A stretch of 60,083 nucleotides of DNA from Verrucomicrobiota bacterium (GCA_003176045.1 PSRM01000068.1:1-60083), one strand, 5' to 3'; counted from the first letter of the stretch, positions 18,665 through 27,932 are shown. The notes: generated by a model from the letters alone, not told the origin. Program-made: numbers and translations.

Positions 18665-19036
18665 TCAGGCTGCCGCAGGCGCCATCCCGAGTTCAGCAGA
18701 GCAGATTTCCTCCCTCGTGTTCTCCAACGACAAACTTTCTAACGTGTCCACTAAAACAAATGAAACAGAATCGAGGGCCACGATTTCGCCATCCAGAATG
18801 AATGATTTGGGCGGCTGTTCCAGCAGGGCTTTGTTCAGGCTGAGGAATTGGTTAAAAGGGTGCCCACGCCTGGAATACAGTTCAACTTCGTTTTTCTGTT
18901 TGATGGCAAGGCACCTGTAGCCATCGAATTTGATCTCGTATTGCCAGTCTGCGCCGCGAGGCAGGCGGTCCACGTATTTGACCTCTTTGCATTCCATTGG
19001 GGGCTGGAAGAAAAGGGTAGCCGGCATCCGCTGCAT
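18665..19036 (-). pseudogene. ATP-dependent DNA ligase, 3'-truncated
   Basis: The frame of 123 codons starts like an ATP-dependent DNA ligase of the LigD/ligase-B type. 'WQYEIKFDGYRCLAIK' carries motif I (KxDGxR, AMP-accepting Lys), 'YSRRG' is motif Ia-like and 'FILDGEIVAL' is motif III-like. After about residue 88 the family similarity ends and the frame stops within 35 codons, so the rest of the adenylation domain and the OB fold are missing. It lies between the phosphorelay operon and the second tRNA half, in a region with other signs of recombination. Confidence 0.7.
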
Positions 19037-19333
19037 GGCCCAAACCTGCGACGCCGACCGCTACAATCCTATCGGGGCAACAGCCCAGCGCTGAATCGGA
19101 CGGCTCTTGCTCATCATGCCGCTTGCCAGTAGCAGGAATCGGAGCGATTAAGCGGTTCGCATTCCCTAATTGAATGGAACGAGAAGTTTCGAAGGCGGGG
19201 TGGCAAAGAGCGAGCGCCCGGTGATGGCACCTGGCCTGACAGGAGCCTCGGCTTGCCTTTAGGCCGCGTGTCCCGCGCGGCAGGTAGGTCATTGCCCCAA
19301 TGCTCCCCTCGGGGTGACGGGCGACGGTACTCT
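19037..19333. other. Intergenic region, no clear feature
   Basis: About 300 bp between the ligase remnant and the next gene. Only shadow frames and short G/C-rich inverted stretches are present. The promoter of the 136-aa gene probably lies near its right end, but no convincing boxes were found. Confidence 0.3.
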
Positions 19334-19744
19334 ATGAAAAACAAGCGAAATCCAAAGTGGTGGGGCCAGGAGCATGATTCCGCCTGGGACAGAGTGAAGG
19401 CGGCATTCAAACGGGATTGGGACCAGACCAGGCATGATTTTGGCGGAGACGAGCCAGACACTGATCAGGACGTGGATGACACAGTGAAGCAGGCGGCCGG
19501 CAAACAGCCAATTCCGCCTCGCGGCACACCCACATTCGAAGAGTTCGAGGACGCCTGCCGGTTCGGTTATGGCGCTCGCAGACATTACGGGAAGTCATTT
19601 AACGCGTGGGACGAGAACCTCGAAACCACTCTGAAACGCGACTGGAGCCAGACCTACACGGACCGCGATTGGCTAAGACATCGAGAAGCAATCCACAAGG
19701 GCTGGGATTACGACGACCAAGGCCAAATGCGCGAGGCTGCTTAG
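19334..19744 (+). CDS. Small repeat protein, W...K.DW.QT motif
   Basis: Hydrophilic protein of about 136 aa without signal peptide or membrane segment. Two related motifs occur, 'WDRVKAAFKRDWDQTRHDF' (about 17-35) and 'WDENLETTLKRDWSQTYTD' (about 92-110), indicating an internal duplication, with an acidic linker between. The open frame reaches back to 19253, but the Met at 19334 begins the conserved part. I do not recognise a named family; similar Trp/Asp-rich small proteins are often stress-related, which is only an analogy. It sits between the two tRNA scars. Confidence 0.6.
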   Translation: MKNKRNPKWWGQEHDSAWDRVKAAFKRDWDQTRHDFGGDEPDTDQDVDDTVKQAAGKQPIPPRGTPTFEEFEDACRFGYGARRHYGKSFNAWDENLETTLKRDWSQTYTDRDWLRHREAIHKGWDYDDQGQMREAA

Positions 19745-20064
19745 TTTGCAAGCAACTCGTCGGCCAGGGGTTCAATCCGTCATGTCAACTTGATGCCTTT
19801 GTGCTGACCGCCAGGGGCCGGACCTTGAGCTGGCGATTGTTGTTGCTTTGCGGAATACGACTACTCAACGGCCCCGGCTTGCATTGACGTATTCGGAGGT
19901 CCCGTCGATTACCTCCTGAGGCTGAGGACAGCCGTGCTCCGACATGTTCGCCCTCCGTACGTAGCGCCAAAGGTAACGGTTACCCGTACGTGGGGCGAGA
20001 GTAAGGGGCCCTCGCAAGCATCAACTTGCAGCCACTCGGTTGGCCGACTATTATTCTGACCAAC
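19745..20064. other. Palindrome-rich spacer
   Basis: Non-coding. It contains a perfect 13-bp palindrome around a central G (GGTAACGGTTACC, 19972-19984) flanked by two CGTACGT boxes (about 19957 and 19985) with surrounding CGCCC / GGGGCG arms. This resembles the CGTACGT-bearing hairpin at 26-52. It ends at the second tRNA half. Confidence 0.4.
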
Positions 20065-20103
20065 GCGCCCGTAGCTCAGTTGGATAGAGCATCTGCCTTC
20101 TAA
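20065..20103 (+). tRNA. tRNA-Arg(TCT) 5' half (truncated, copy 2)
   Basis: Same 35 nt as the copy at 13778, extended through the whole anticodon loop (CTTCTAA, anticodon TCT). The 3' anticodon strand, T-arm and acceptor 3' strand are missing. It is not functional as it stands; it is probably an integration scar or attachment-site remnant marking the left side of the large accessory cluster. Confidence 0.82.
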
Positions 20104-20255
20104 ATCGAACTTCATTTTTGCCCTCATCGGCACCAATGCGGAATCACGCGGCCCCACCGATGTTATCTTCGCGTTTTGCGCTTCGGAAATTGGAGTCTCC
20201 GGCACTAAAAAGGACCCAAAATTTAGCAAGTAGTATCAGAGGGAGTATCAGATTT
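20104..20255. other. tRNA-half tail, att-like region (copy 2)
   Basis: Diverged homologue of 13813-13965. It ends with AGTATC repeats at 20232 and 20244. The paired AGTATC units are kept in both copies with 12-13 bp spacing, although the rest has diverged. Confidence 0.5.
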
Positions 20256-20620
20256 TGGTTTTTGAGATTTTGGCGTAGCCGAACCCAACCCGTAGGTTAA
20301 AGTCAAGGTACCATTCAGATTGCTTGCCGCGAAAACCGAGCGTTGTTACTAATGGCGGATTCTGACCGTTCTTCAAAATTCGGCCAGCTTGGTCCGTTGC
20401 TTCAACACTAAGTTAAGGAATTAGGGGATCGCGACCCCGCATCGTAGTTCTCTCCCAAAGGGATCTACCAACAGCCAAAAAATCCGATCTACTGACATAC
20501 CGCCCTTTCACGAAATGAGTGTCTTTGCGTAGTTCTTTATGGGCCGCTGCGTGGTCCTGGCGTTCCGTGGTCGCCGCCGCCGGCGGAATCAGCAAACGAA
20601 CAGAAAAAAAGCAAAATGAA
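20256..20620. other. Leader region of the VWA/tubulin-like cluster
   Basis: Non-coding stretch of about 360 bp before the first small gene. It includes a repeated CGTAGTTCT word (about 20444 and 20526). The last 40 bp are A-rich and lack a Shine-Dalgarno. A promoter for the long rightward cluster must lie here; I cannot place it reliably. Confidence 0.35.
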
Positions 20621-20818
20621 ATGAATACTGTAATCGTAAACGTAGAGGGCAAGCCTCAGTCCGAGGCGGCTGTTATCACCGCGTACTTTCGCGCTCCAAC
20701 AGACAAACTCGCGGATTTAATGAACGAAATCCGTGCTTTAACGCCCGAGGCCAAAACTGAGCTCGCACTCGGCGCAGCCAAGGAACTTGGCATGACCGCA
20801 ACCAGTGTCGAAGAATAA
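20621..20818 (+). CDS. Small 65-aa protein
   Basis: First gene of the rightward cluster. It encodes 65 aa with no signal or membrane segment, beginning MNTVIVNVEGK and ending in a helical, acidic stretch ('ELALGAAKELGMTATSVEE'). The predicted fold is a short strand then helices. The start at 20621 is inferred from codon character and the A-rich leader; the frame is open back to 20519. No family is recognised. Position 18 bp before the VWA gene suggests a regulatory or accessory role in the same transcript. Confidence 0.5.
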   Translation: MNTVIVNVEGKPQSEAAVITAYFRAPTDKLADLMNEIRALTPEAKTELALGAAKELGMTATSVEE

Positions 20819-20836
20819 CACGAACCAAAAAACGAA

Positions 20837-21892
20837 ATGAAATTGCGTCGTTGTTTAGTGGCTGGACTTTTTTCTGCGGGCGCTTTCTTTTCTGCGCTTT
20901 GGCTGGTCCCCCCGCACTGGTATCGCACTGCGGGCGTTCTCGACCTTGTGATCGTCCTTGATAACAGCACCAGTTACGCCAAGGCCCTTCCGGTCGCGGT
21001 CAAGGAGGCCACTCCAATTATTGCATCGCTGCTCCCGGGTGACCGTTTGGCAACCTTCGTCGTAGGCCCGGAGGTGCTGCAATTATTTAACGGTGCGGTC
21101 CTCTCGGCCTCGGCCGCAAGCTCAGTGGGCCAGCAGGTTCGGGCGCTGCAAGTCAACACGAACGGGGGCACGGAGTTGGGTACTGTGTTTAATCAGGTCC
21201 GGAAAGCTTTTGATGATTTCGCTGTAGCCCCAAGCGCGCATTTCAGACGGGAGCGCCTGCTGGTCATCTTCTCGGACTGTCTGGGGGAGTCCGGTAGCCA
21301 ACCCATCGCCGGTTCCGCGGCGATGGTACCGGGCCGTACTACCGTCCTGGTCGTTGGCTGGCAGGGCAGTGACAAGGATCCGGTCGCCCGCGTACTGCTC
21401 GGTCCTGATGGCAAGAACATCCTGCAGGCGGTCCCCACCGAGGCGGCCCCGGAAGCCCGCCGCGTTGCTCTGGAAGACATCGAAGCTGCCCACCCACTGA
21501 AGGTGGTTGTAGTGGTCGCGGCCAGCCTTATATGCCTCCTTTGCGGAGCGAGTGCGGCCGGGGCGGTTGAGGCCTTTGTTGGCGCGCGGTCCCGCCCGCT
21601 ACACGTAAGGCTCAGCCAGCGCGGCGAGGCAGACACGACCCAGGACTTCCCTTTGGCAATGGGCGAAACTCTCGTGGTTGGTGGCGGGGATGGCAACGTT
21701 GATTACCATGTGCCAGGCGCCGCCCACTGTCTATTGACGCGTAACCGGCGAGACCTGATCGTAGTTCCAGGCTCCGCCCCGCTGCTAATCCGCCGTCGGG
21801 GTGTGGATTTGCCAGTCAGCGAGGCTCAAATGCTGCGCGACAAAGACGCCCTGCTCCTCCAAGGCCGCGAGATTGAAGTCAGCCTTTCCTAA
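20837..21892 (+). CDS. VWA-TM protein with FHA-like C-terminus
   Basis: Membrane protein of 351 aa. An N-terminal signal or anchor (about 7-24) is followed by a von Willebrand A domain (about 33-200) with 'LVIVLDNSTSY' as a DxSxS metal-site (MIDAS) motif and 'LLVIFSDCLGE' as the later Asp strand. A second hydrophobic helix (about 222-247) leads to a 100-residue C-terminal beta domain with 'LVVGGGDGNVDYHVPG' and 'LRDKDALLLQGREIEV', resembling a degenerate FHA domain. The VWA part would lie outside and the FHA-like part inside. It is followed after 39 bp by the tubulin-like gene. Confidence 0.72.
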   Translation: MKLRRCLVAGLFSAGAFFSALWLVPPHWYRTAGVLDLVIVLDNSTSYAKALPVAVKEATPIIASLLPGDRLATFVVGPEVLQLFNGAVLSASAASSVGQQVRALQVNTNGGTELGTVFNQVRKAFDDFAVAPSAHFRRERLLVIFSDCLGESGSQPIAGSAAMVPGRTTVLVVGWQGSDKDPVARVLLGPDGKNILQAVPTEAAPEARRVALEDIEAAHPLKVVVVVAASLICLLCGASAAGAVEAFVGARSRPLHVRLSQRGEADTTQDFPLAMGETLVVGGGDGNVDYHVPGAAHCLLTRNRRDLIVVPGSAPLLIRRRGVDLPVSEAQMLRDKDALLLQGREIEVSLS

Positions 21893-21931
21893 CACGGTAA
21901 CCAAAAGCATGGAACCAAATCACCTGTATTT

Positions 21932-24649
21932 ATGAGAAAACGCATACTCCTTATCGTCATCGGCACACTCTCGTGTGGTATCGCTGGTCGCATCAAGCGA
22001 GCGGTCGCAAAGGACCCAGGTTCCCACAACATTCTCAAGATCGTAGCCGCTGACAGCGGCTGGGATGACGAGGCCTGTGCCGCCCTCGGCGAGAGTGAGC
22101 GGGTGGACCTTGCGGGATTACCCATCCAGGACCTCCATGACAACCCAGAGCCATTTGGGCCTTCCTTCCAACAGGTGCTCCTCGATCAGCTCAACATTGG
22201 CATAACCCGCCTTGATGCTGGCCCGCTCATCCCCGCCACCATGTTCGCTGCGCTGATAGCAAAATGGCCGGAACTTCGTGAGAAGCTGGGCTTGGCCCTG
22301 CAGGAACTTCTCGCGGAGGGAGAGGGAGATGACCTTGAGGTTTGGGTAATGGGTTCGGTCTCTTCGACAACCGGGCGGGCCGGCCTCCTGGAGTTGCTCT
22401 TTGGCGCCCAGGAACTCCTCCGGCATAATGGCGTGGAAAACCAGGTGGTCAACGCAGTGATTTTGGACAGCGAAGGCCTGCGGCCTGATCGGAACGAAGA
22501 ACGCCAACACATCGAGGCAGCCTTTTGGCGCGAGGCTGAGCGTGCCAACGCAAGCAAGCCTGGCCGAGTCATTCCCCGGCCACATGCCGCTGCCGATTGG
22601 ACCAATGGCCGGCCCGCCCGTATCACCTTCCGGCGCAACGGCAAGCGGCAGGGGTCTAATTTGGCCTCGGTGTCCGAGTTGGTCAAGACCACGGTTGATT
22701 GGTTCCTGTTAACCGCCCTCAATCCGGCTGTCAACCAGCACATTGGCAGCGATCGGGGTGATCGTGCGCGCGTGTTGCCCCGTATTGGCATCAACGATGG
22801 GCATCGCTTCGATCCGAAGCTCCGTTATCTCACCGTAGCCAACGCCGCTGCCTTGGACCTTGCGGTGCCGACGCTCAAAGCCTATGCACGGGCACGAGGG
22901 GCCGAACTTGTTCTGGCTGCGCTTCGTGGTGAACGTCCCACCGAGATGGGCAAATTGGCTCTGGAACTCCAACTCAACTTCCCCGCGCTCTCACAGCGTT
23001 TGGGCGAGGGCACGGCCAGTTCACAAATCAATCGCGATCTCAATCGTCTTGACTTGGTGCTGCCGAAGGAGAAGCGCTCCCGGTGGCGCATGGTGACCCA
23101 GACCACCCAAGTCAATTTGGCTACCCAGCTAGACCGTATCAGGCGCGCCATTCCGGCACAACGAACGCTTATCACTGACGAGTTCAGGCAGCGCATCTCA
23201 CAACGGCTTAATCATATGCTGCTCCCACCAGCCGACCAAACCGTCGAAGGCGCTGAGCGCCAGGCCACAGGCATTCAGGGCACCAGTGCTTACCTCGAGG
23301 ACGTAAAGGACCAATTGACCAAGACTCGCAAAGAGGCGGAAAAGGAGTTAGCCACAGCCCATTCGCTGCCTCAATGCCTGGCAAAGTGCGAGGAACTACT
23401 CGGTGATATTCCCCGGTTCGCCCGAAGCGCTCATCAAACGGCGCTGCTCGACGAACTCCGGCACGGATATGGGGACGCCGTGCGGACGGTCATCGTCGAC
23501 CACAGCCTCCGGCTGCTCGACGACCTGCAAACCTTCGTAACGGCAAAACTAACCACCCTGCAGGAAATCACTAACAACATTGCGGAGGCTGCTCTTATTG
23601 TGGGCAAAGCAAAGGCTGAAGCCCTTACTCCAAGCGGCGGAGTGCTGACCCGTCATTTGGTGGAGCGCGAAGCTGACGTGGAGGAGATCATCGGCAAGGC
23701 CGCGTTGCTCCAACCCACGCTCGTAGAGACTGTCAAGGGACAGATCATCCAATCCCTCTCTGGTCAGGGCGAGATGATCGGTGGCCTTGCCTCCTGCTCG
23801 CCGGATCGGCTGGCCCAGATGGCACAGGATTCGTTTGCCGTAGCCGCCAGTGTCGATACGCAGCTTCAAGCCCAGTTCAAACCTTGCTTCGAGGCCCGGT
23901 TCGACAGCGACGCGGCGCGCGCACGCCTGTTCAAATGGCTTACTGAAGCCGCTGCGCCCTTGGGCGGGAGCATCATTCCGGGTTACGAACTGAAGATTCC
24001 CGCCCATTCCCGACCGGCCATGATCCCGCTTCGCAAGGTTCTCGTGCCGCCTGACATGCGTGACGTGGCCCTCCAGCATTTAGTGCCCTTAGGCTGGCCG
24101 CAGGATGCAATCGTGGCAGTCGAAGGATTACCCATGCTGGTCTGTGTGGATGAGAAACATGGCCTGCCGGCGCACGCCTTTGCGCATTTGGTTCACATTG
24201 GCGCCCAACTCCCCGCCGAATCACAGCACCGCGGGCGGTTCGTCACCGCCAGGTGGGCCTTGGACTGGCTGCCAGAACTCACTCCATATCAACCGTTCAC
24301 GGACTGGGAAGACGAGGAAATCGTTCAGGCTGGCCTTCTGACAAACACCGTAGCCAAGAATGGGCATGGGGGCTTCGCGTTCAAAGACGGCAGTGGGCTC
24401 GTCGTCGAACTCGGGGCCAGTCGGGCTGAGTGCTCCAAGGCCATCGCGGCCCAGAAGTGCCGCGAGGAACTGATTCTGGCGGTTATCGAGGCATTGCGCC
24501 AGGTCGAACCCGACTGGTTGGAAGCACGGTTACGTCAGGTTGTAGAAAGTGGTCTGCTTAAACGAGAGGAAGGACGCGCACGGTTCGACGAGCTGCGGCC
24601 TGTCCATAGTTGGGCACGCCACAATGGTCTTCGCGGACGCGTGGCATGA
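21932..24649 (+). CDS. Tubulin/FtsZ-like (Tubulin_2-type) large protein
   Basis: Cytoplasmic protein of 905 aa. The first 180 residues follow the Rossmann-like GTPase order of the Tubulin_2/FtsZ-like families: strand and loop 'LLIVIGTLSCGIAGRI', an Asp strand 'KIVAADSG', then 'VWVMGSVSSTTGRAGLLELL' where FtsZ has GGGTGSG. Both loops are degenerate, so GTP binding may be altered or lost. Residues of about 430-640 are largely helical and probably coiled. FtsZ-like families of this kind have been reported next to VWA genes and linked to membrane remodelling, which matches the neighbours here. The assignment rests on loop order and context. Other possibility: an unrelated Rossmann-fold scaffold. 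Confidence 0.48.
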   Translation: MRKRILLIVIGTLSCGIAGRIKRAVAKDPGSHNILKIVAADSGWDDEACAALGESERVDLAGLPIQDLHDNPEPFGPSFQQVLLDQLNIGITRLDAGPLIPATMFAALIAKWPELREKLGLALQELLAEGEGDDLEVWVMGSVSSTTGRAGLLELLFGAQELLRHNGVENQVVNAVILDSEGLRPDRNEERQHIEAAFWREAERANASKPGRVIPRPHAAADWTNGRPARITFRRNGKRQGSNLASVSELVKTTVDWFLLTALNPAVNQHIGSDRGDRARVLPRIGINDGHRFDPKLRYLTVANAAALDLAVPTLKAYARARGAELVLAALRGERPTEMGKLALELQLNFPALSQRLGEGTASSQINRDLNRLDLVLPKEKRSRWRMVTQTTQVNLATQLDRIRRAIPAQRTLITDEFRQRISQRLNHMLLPPADQTVEGAERQATGIQGTSAYLEDVKDQLTKTRKEAEKELATAHSLPQCLAKCEELLGDIPRFARSAHQTALLDELRHGYGDAVRTVIVDHSLRLLDDLQTFVTAKLTTLQEITNNIAEAALIVGKAKAEALTPSGGVLTRHLVEREADVEEIIGKAALLQPTLVETVKGQIIQSLSGQGEMIGGLASCSPDRLAQMAQDSFAVAASVDTQLQAQFKPCFEARFDSDAARARLFKWLTEAAAPLGGSIIPGYELKIPAHSRPAMIPLRKVLVPPDMRDVALQHLVPLGWPQDAIVAVEGLPMLVCVDEKHGLPAHAFAHLVHIGAQLPAESQHRGRFVTARWALDWLPELTPYQPFTDWEDEEIVQAGLLTNTVAKNGHGGFAFKDGSGLVVELGASRAECSKAIAAQKCREELILAVIEALRQVEPDWLEARLRQVVESGLLKREEGRARFDELRPVHSWARHNGLRGRVA

Positions 24650-24759
24650 AGGCGGACCAATACGGAGGGCGGGGTGCAGCGTGGCGAAGCGAGCCCAGGC
24701 ATGCCCGCCCGGTTCCTGTTGGGGTGTGCCTTTGTACTTCGCTACGGGAGCAATTGAAA

Positions 24760-25260
24760 ATGGCGATTCGGCGTTTGTTGAAAGCGCTTGCCGTTTTAGT
24801 GGCCTTTGCCATCAGTCTCCTCGGCTGTCGGGACCAGCGGGCTTTGACGCCGGGTGACACCAACGAGATCCGGAATCTCGTGCAGAAGGCGCAACGGAAG
24901 CACGTTCGCGAATCCTACGGCGAACTGGCTTACCAATGTTTCACGGAACAAGACTACCAAGCATTCGACCGGGAGCAGCGCGCGCATTCAATCAGCAGCA
25001 ACCTGAAAGCGAACCGTAAGTTCATGGAGGCCGTTCTTTCATTGCAGCAAAAAAGCCCCGCCGACCGGGCACTACTCATCAATGATCTCCGCCATCCGCT
25101 TCGACCCTCATGGGCGCAACTAGGCCAGGTTTCGAAAGAAGGTCAAACTGAGGCTGGGCGACGCGCTGAACTCGACATCGCGAACGCAGTTGCCGACCTG
25201 GTCTCCCAACTTTGCGAGCTTTCGCCGGGGGAAATTTCTAATGTTTTCAATCAACGCTGA
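24760..25260 (+). CDS. Small lipoprotein
   Basis: Predicted lipoprotein of about 166 aa. The signal peptide 'LLKALAVLVAFAISLLGC' ends in an LLGC lipobox. The mature part is helical and charged, with no recognised domain. The ATG at 24760 was chosen because a GGGAG lies 9-10 bp upstream and the signal peptide begins there; the longer frame to 24610 overlaps the previous gene. It lies between the tubulin-like and VWA-PKD genes and probably belongs to the same surface complex. Confidence 0.7.
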   Translation: MAIRRLLKALAVLVAFAISLLGCRDQRALTPGDTNEIRNLVQKAQRKHVRESYGELAYQCFTEQDYQAFDREQRAHSISSNLKANRKFMEAVLSLQQKSPADRALLINDLRHPLRPSWAQLGQVSKEGQTEAGRRAELDIANAVADLVSQLCELSPGEISNVFNQR

Positions 25261-25321
25261 TTTGTTGAATGGATTTTTCAGCACGATGCTTCCGGATCGT
25301 AATTTCCAGAAAGGATCAAAT

Positions 25322-27676
25322 ATGAAATGTGTCCGTGTCATCTTGTGTTCAGCGCTGCTGCTGTTGGTCTCATTTGCAGGTTGGGGCCAGCTTACGGCAA
25401 GCCCGCAGACTTTCTTCCTACTAATCGATACTTCCTCCTCCATGTCAGAGGTGCCAAAGAAGCCCAAAGTCCCCGAAGACTGGAAATTCTCCAAGATGGC
25501 CGAAGTTAAGCGCCAACTCACAAATTTCCTCGCCGGTCTGCCGACGGAGACGGCTATCAAGGCCTTCGTTTTTGACCAAACAATCCGCCCAGGTCCACAA
25601 TGCGAAGTCCTGGACGCGGAACAGCGCGAAAAGCTTACCAGCTACTTCGGGAACCTGCGGGCCGTTGGTGCCCAGACATTTGCGTGGCGTTCCCTCGATT
25701 ATGTACTGGAAAAAGCTCATCTGGCAGTGGCTGTGGGCTCCCCAGGCATCACCGTCAAGGTCCTCATCTTCACAGACGGTGAGGACAATGACCCAGCTCG
25801 ACCGGATCTCTCGGCGATTTTGGCCAAGTACAGCGACGATCTCAAAGATAGAATTGAGGCGAGCTACATCACGCTAGGATTCACGCTTTCCTCTGACCTG
25901 GTACGCGTGCTTAAGGAGTCCCAGGTCCAAGTTCGCGCCGCGTACAAGCCGGCAGAGATCATTCCGCTGAACGCCGCATTTTCCTGGGCGCCGCTCCGTC
26001 CGACAGCCGAGGAAGACGAGGTCGAGTTCGCGGATCAGACGCAAGGCTCGGCACGCACGATCAACTGGTCTTTCGGTGACGGCGCGACCAGCAATGAAAA
26101 ATCTCCCAAGCATCTCTTTCGGACGCCGGGACCAAAAATCATTCAACTTGTCGTAACCGACGAGCGGGGCCGCTCCAATTCTATCACGAAGACTCTGGTA
26201 GTTTCGCCGCGCATCCCTTTGGAAGCCCGGTTTACGAATACTCCTCCGAACGAGGTTCCTGCCGGTGACTGGGTGCAATTCGTCAACCAGTCGAAAGGTC
26301 CGTTTACGAGCCTTCAGTGGTTTTTTGGGGATGGCACGAGCTCCGCGGACGAGCATCCGGCTCACAAATTCGGCTTGGCAGGCTTTTATGCTGTGACCCT
26401 GACTGTCGCAGACGGAAGAGGTGGACGTCAATCCATTACAAACGCCCTCCGGGTTCTCGGCCCACCACCCCCCAAGGCTCAGTTCCAGCCTCTTGGCGAA
26501 ATAGCCGCAAATGCGGCTGCCCAGTTTATTGACCGTTCCGTTGGGACAATCGAGCAGCGCGTATGGGAATTCGGAGACGGTACCCCGCCCGTAAAAGAAC
26601 GCGACCCTCAACACATATTCAGGGTCCCCGGCGATTTCACCGTCAGACTGACATGCATTGGGCCTGGCGGCAGGAGCAGCAGTGCCGCCTCGATCCATGT
26701 CGCCAGCCCTCCTCCCCCGGTAGCTGCGTTTGAGCTTGGGGTCGCAAAGCCGCGGGTCGGGGATGAGATTAAGTTGCTGGATACCTCCGCCGGCTCGGTC
26801 GAGCGCGCGCTTTGGTCTTTCTCCGATTCCGGAAGCGCTTTTGAAATCGCCTACAACGATCATACGAGCCGCTCTATTTCACACCGATTTGGCGCGGTAG
26901 GAAGCAACACGATAACCCTTCAGGTATGGGGTCAAGGCGGTCAGGACAAGAAGCAGATCGTCCTGAACGTGGCCTCCACAAATCTCCCGCCACAAGCCAT
27001 TTGCCAACCAGACCGAAGCAAAGGTCGGGGAACACTCAGGGTCCATTTCGCCAACAAGTCAAGCGGGACGGTTCGTCGATGCGCGTGGAATTTCGGTGAT
27101 GGCTCGCCAGAGCTCACACAGGAGTCAATTGCGGATGTCGAACATGCCTTCGGCCCCGGCGTGTACGCCGTCACGCTAACCGTTTTTGGCATGGATGAGT
27201 TCGGGCCATCGCGCTACACTTCTCAGCCGATCACAGTCAACCGGCCTTTCCCGCCCTTTGTTCGCCACTTGCCGTGGGCCGCACCCAGCGCCATCGCCAT
27301 GATTTGCCTAGCCCCCATCGCCGTTAAGAGAGCAAGCCGTCGCCGAATGCTGCGCGAACTCTCCTCTTTGACGGGCATCGTGAAGTGCGGGCTCGCTGGG
27401 TCTCCGCCGAGCCAGTGGAAGAAGCATGTGGTTGATGGTCTTGGGAGCGAATTCAGCTTTAGACCTCTTGACTCGTTCCCCCCGGGCGCAACAGGTGAGG
27501 CATACGGTCGCCTCCTAAGCCTTTCCATCAAAAAAATAGTTGATCCGACAACTTTAGAGGAGTCGTACACTTTGGCAGTCGCCGCTGAGAAGGAAACCAT
27601 CGAAACCCAGTCGATTCGACCGGACGAAGACGTTTTTCTGCAAACTGCTCCTTATGCGCTGCGGTATGAACCCTAG
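25322..27676 (+). CDS. VWA-PKD(5)-TM surface protein
   Basis: Exported, membrane-anchored protein of about 784 aa. After a signal peptide ('ILCSALLLLVSFAGWG') comes a VWA domain with 'FFLLIDTSSSMSEV' (MIDAS DxSxS) and 'KVLIFTDGEDND'. Five PKD-type beta-sandwich repeats follow; the best keep 'W.FGDG' and 'H.F...G.Y.V.LTV', while the fourth is degenerate ('LWSFSDSG'). A TM helix near residue 660 ('AAPSAIAMICLAPIA') and about 110 cytoplasmic residues end the protein. The ATG at 25322 follows an AAGGA at good distance. PKD repeats usually serve as rigid extracellular stalks or binding modules. Role inferred: surface component working with the tubulin-like protein. Confidence 0.8.
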   Translation: MKCVRVILCSALLLLVSFAGWGQLTASPQTFFLLIDTSSSMSEVPKKPKVPEDWKFSKMAEVKRQLTNFLAGLPTETAIKAFVFDQTIRPGPQCEVLDAEQREKLTSYFGNLRAVGAQTFAWRSLDYVLEKAHLAVAVGSPGITVKVLIFTDGEDNDPARPDLSAILAKYSDDLKDRIEASYITLGFTLSSDLVRVLKESQVQVRAAYKPAEIIPLNAAFSWAPLRPTAEEDEVEFADQTQGSARTINWSFGDGATSNEKSPKHLFRTPGPKIIQLVVTDERGRSNSITKTLVVSPRIPLEARFTNTPPNEVPAGDWVQFVNQSKGPFTSLQWFFGDGTSSADEHPAHKFGLAGFYAVTLTVADGRGGRQSITNALRVLGPPPPKAQFQPLGEIAANAAAQFIDRSVGTIEQRVWEFGDGTPPVKERDPQHIFRVPGDFTVRLTCIGPGGRSSSAASIHVASPPPPVAAFELGVAKPRVGDEIKLLDTSAGSVERALWSFSDSGSAFEIAYNDHTSRSISHRFGAVGSNTITLQVWGQGGQDKKQIVLNVASTNLPPQAICQPDRSKGRGTLRVHFANKSSGTVRRCAWNFGDGSPELTQESIADVEHAFGPGVYAVTLTVFGMDEFGPSRYTSQPITVNRPFPPFVRHLPWAAPSAIAMICLAPIAVKRASRRRMLRELSSLTGIVKCGLAGSPPSQWKKHVVDGLGSEFSFRPLDSFPPGATGEAYGRLLSLSIKKIVDPTTLEESYTLAVAAEKETIETQSIRPDEDVFLQTAPYALRYEP

Positions 27677-27932
27677 CGGCTTGCCGTATGTTGGGAAAGG
27701 CGGCGCCGGACACTCCACGCGAGGTGTGCCGTCGCCTGTACGCCTCCTCGCGCACCGCGATGGAATCCCACTGGAGGCATGCGCCTTCGCAGTTCGCCAC
27801 TTTTTTCCCTTTTCTACTTTCAACCTCAGCCGGCCCTGCGTAGATGGAATAGCGGCTTGTTGGAGAGCGCGGTTTCGGGGCCGAGGGCCTAAGTGGTGCG
27901 CGCTCCTTTCCCCCGTGCCGCGATTGCACGTT
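27677..27932. other. Gap before the sigma-factor operon
   Basis: 256 bp without a convincing gene; the frame open across it belongs to an upstream extension of the sigma gene and is not family-like. It probably contains the promoter of the sigma-led operon, giving a boundary between the two halves of the cluster. Confidence 0.35.

Noticed and set aside
13778..20103. Intact mobile element between the tRNA halves
   Set aside because: No integrase or transfer gene lies in between, so only scars are claimed.
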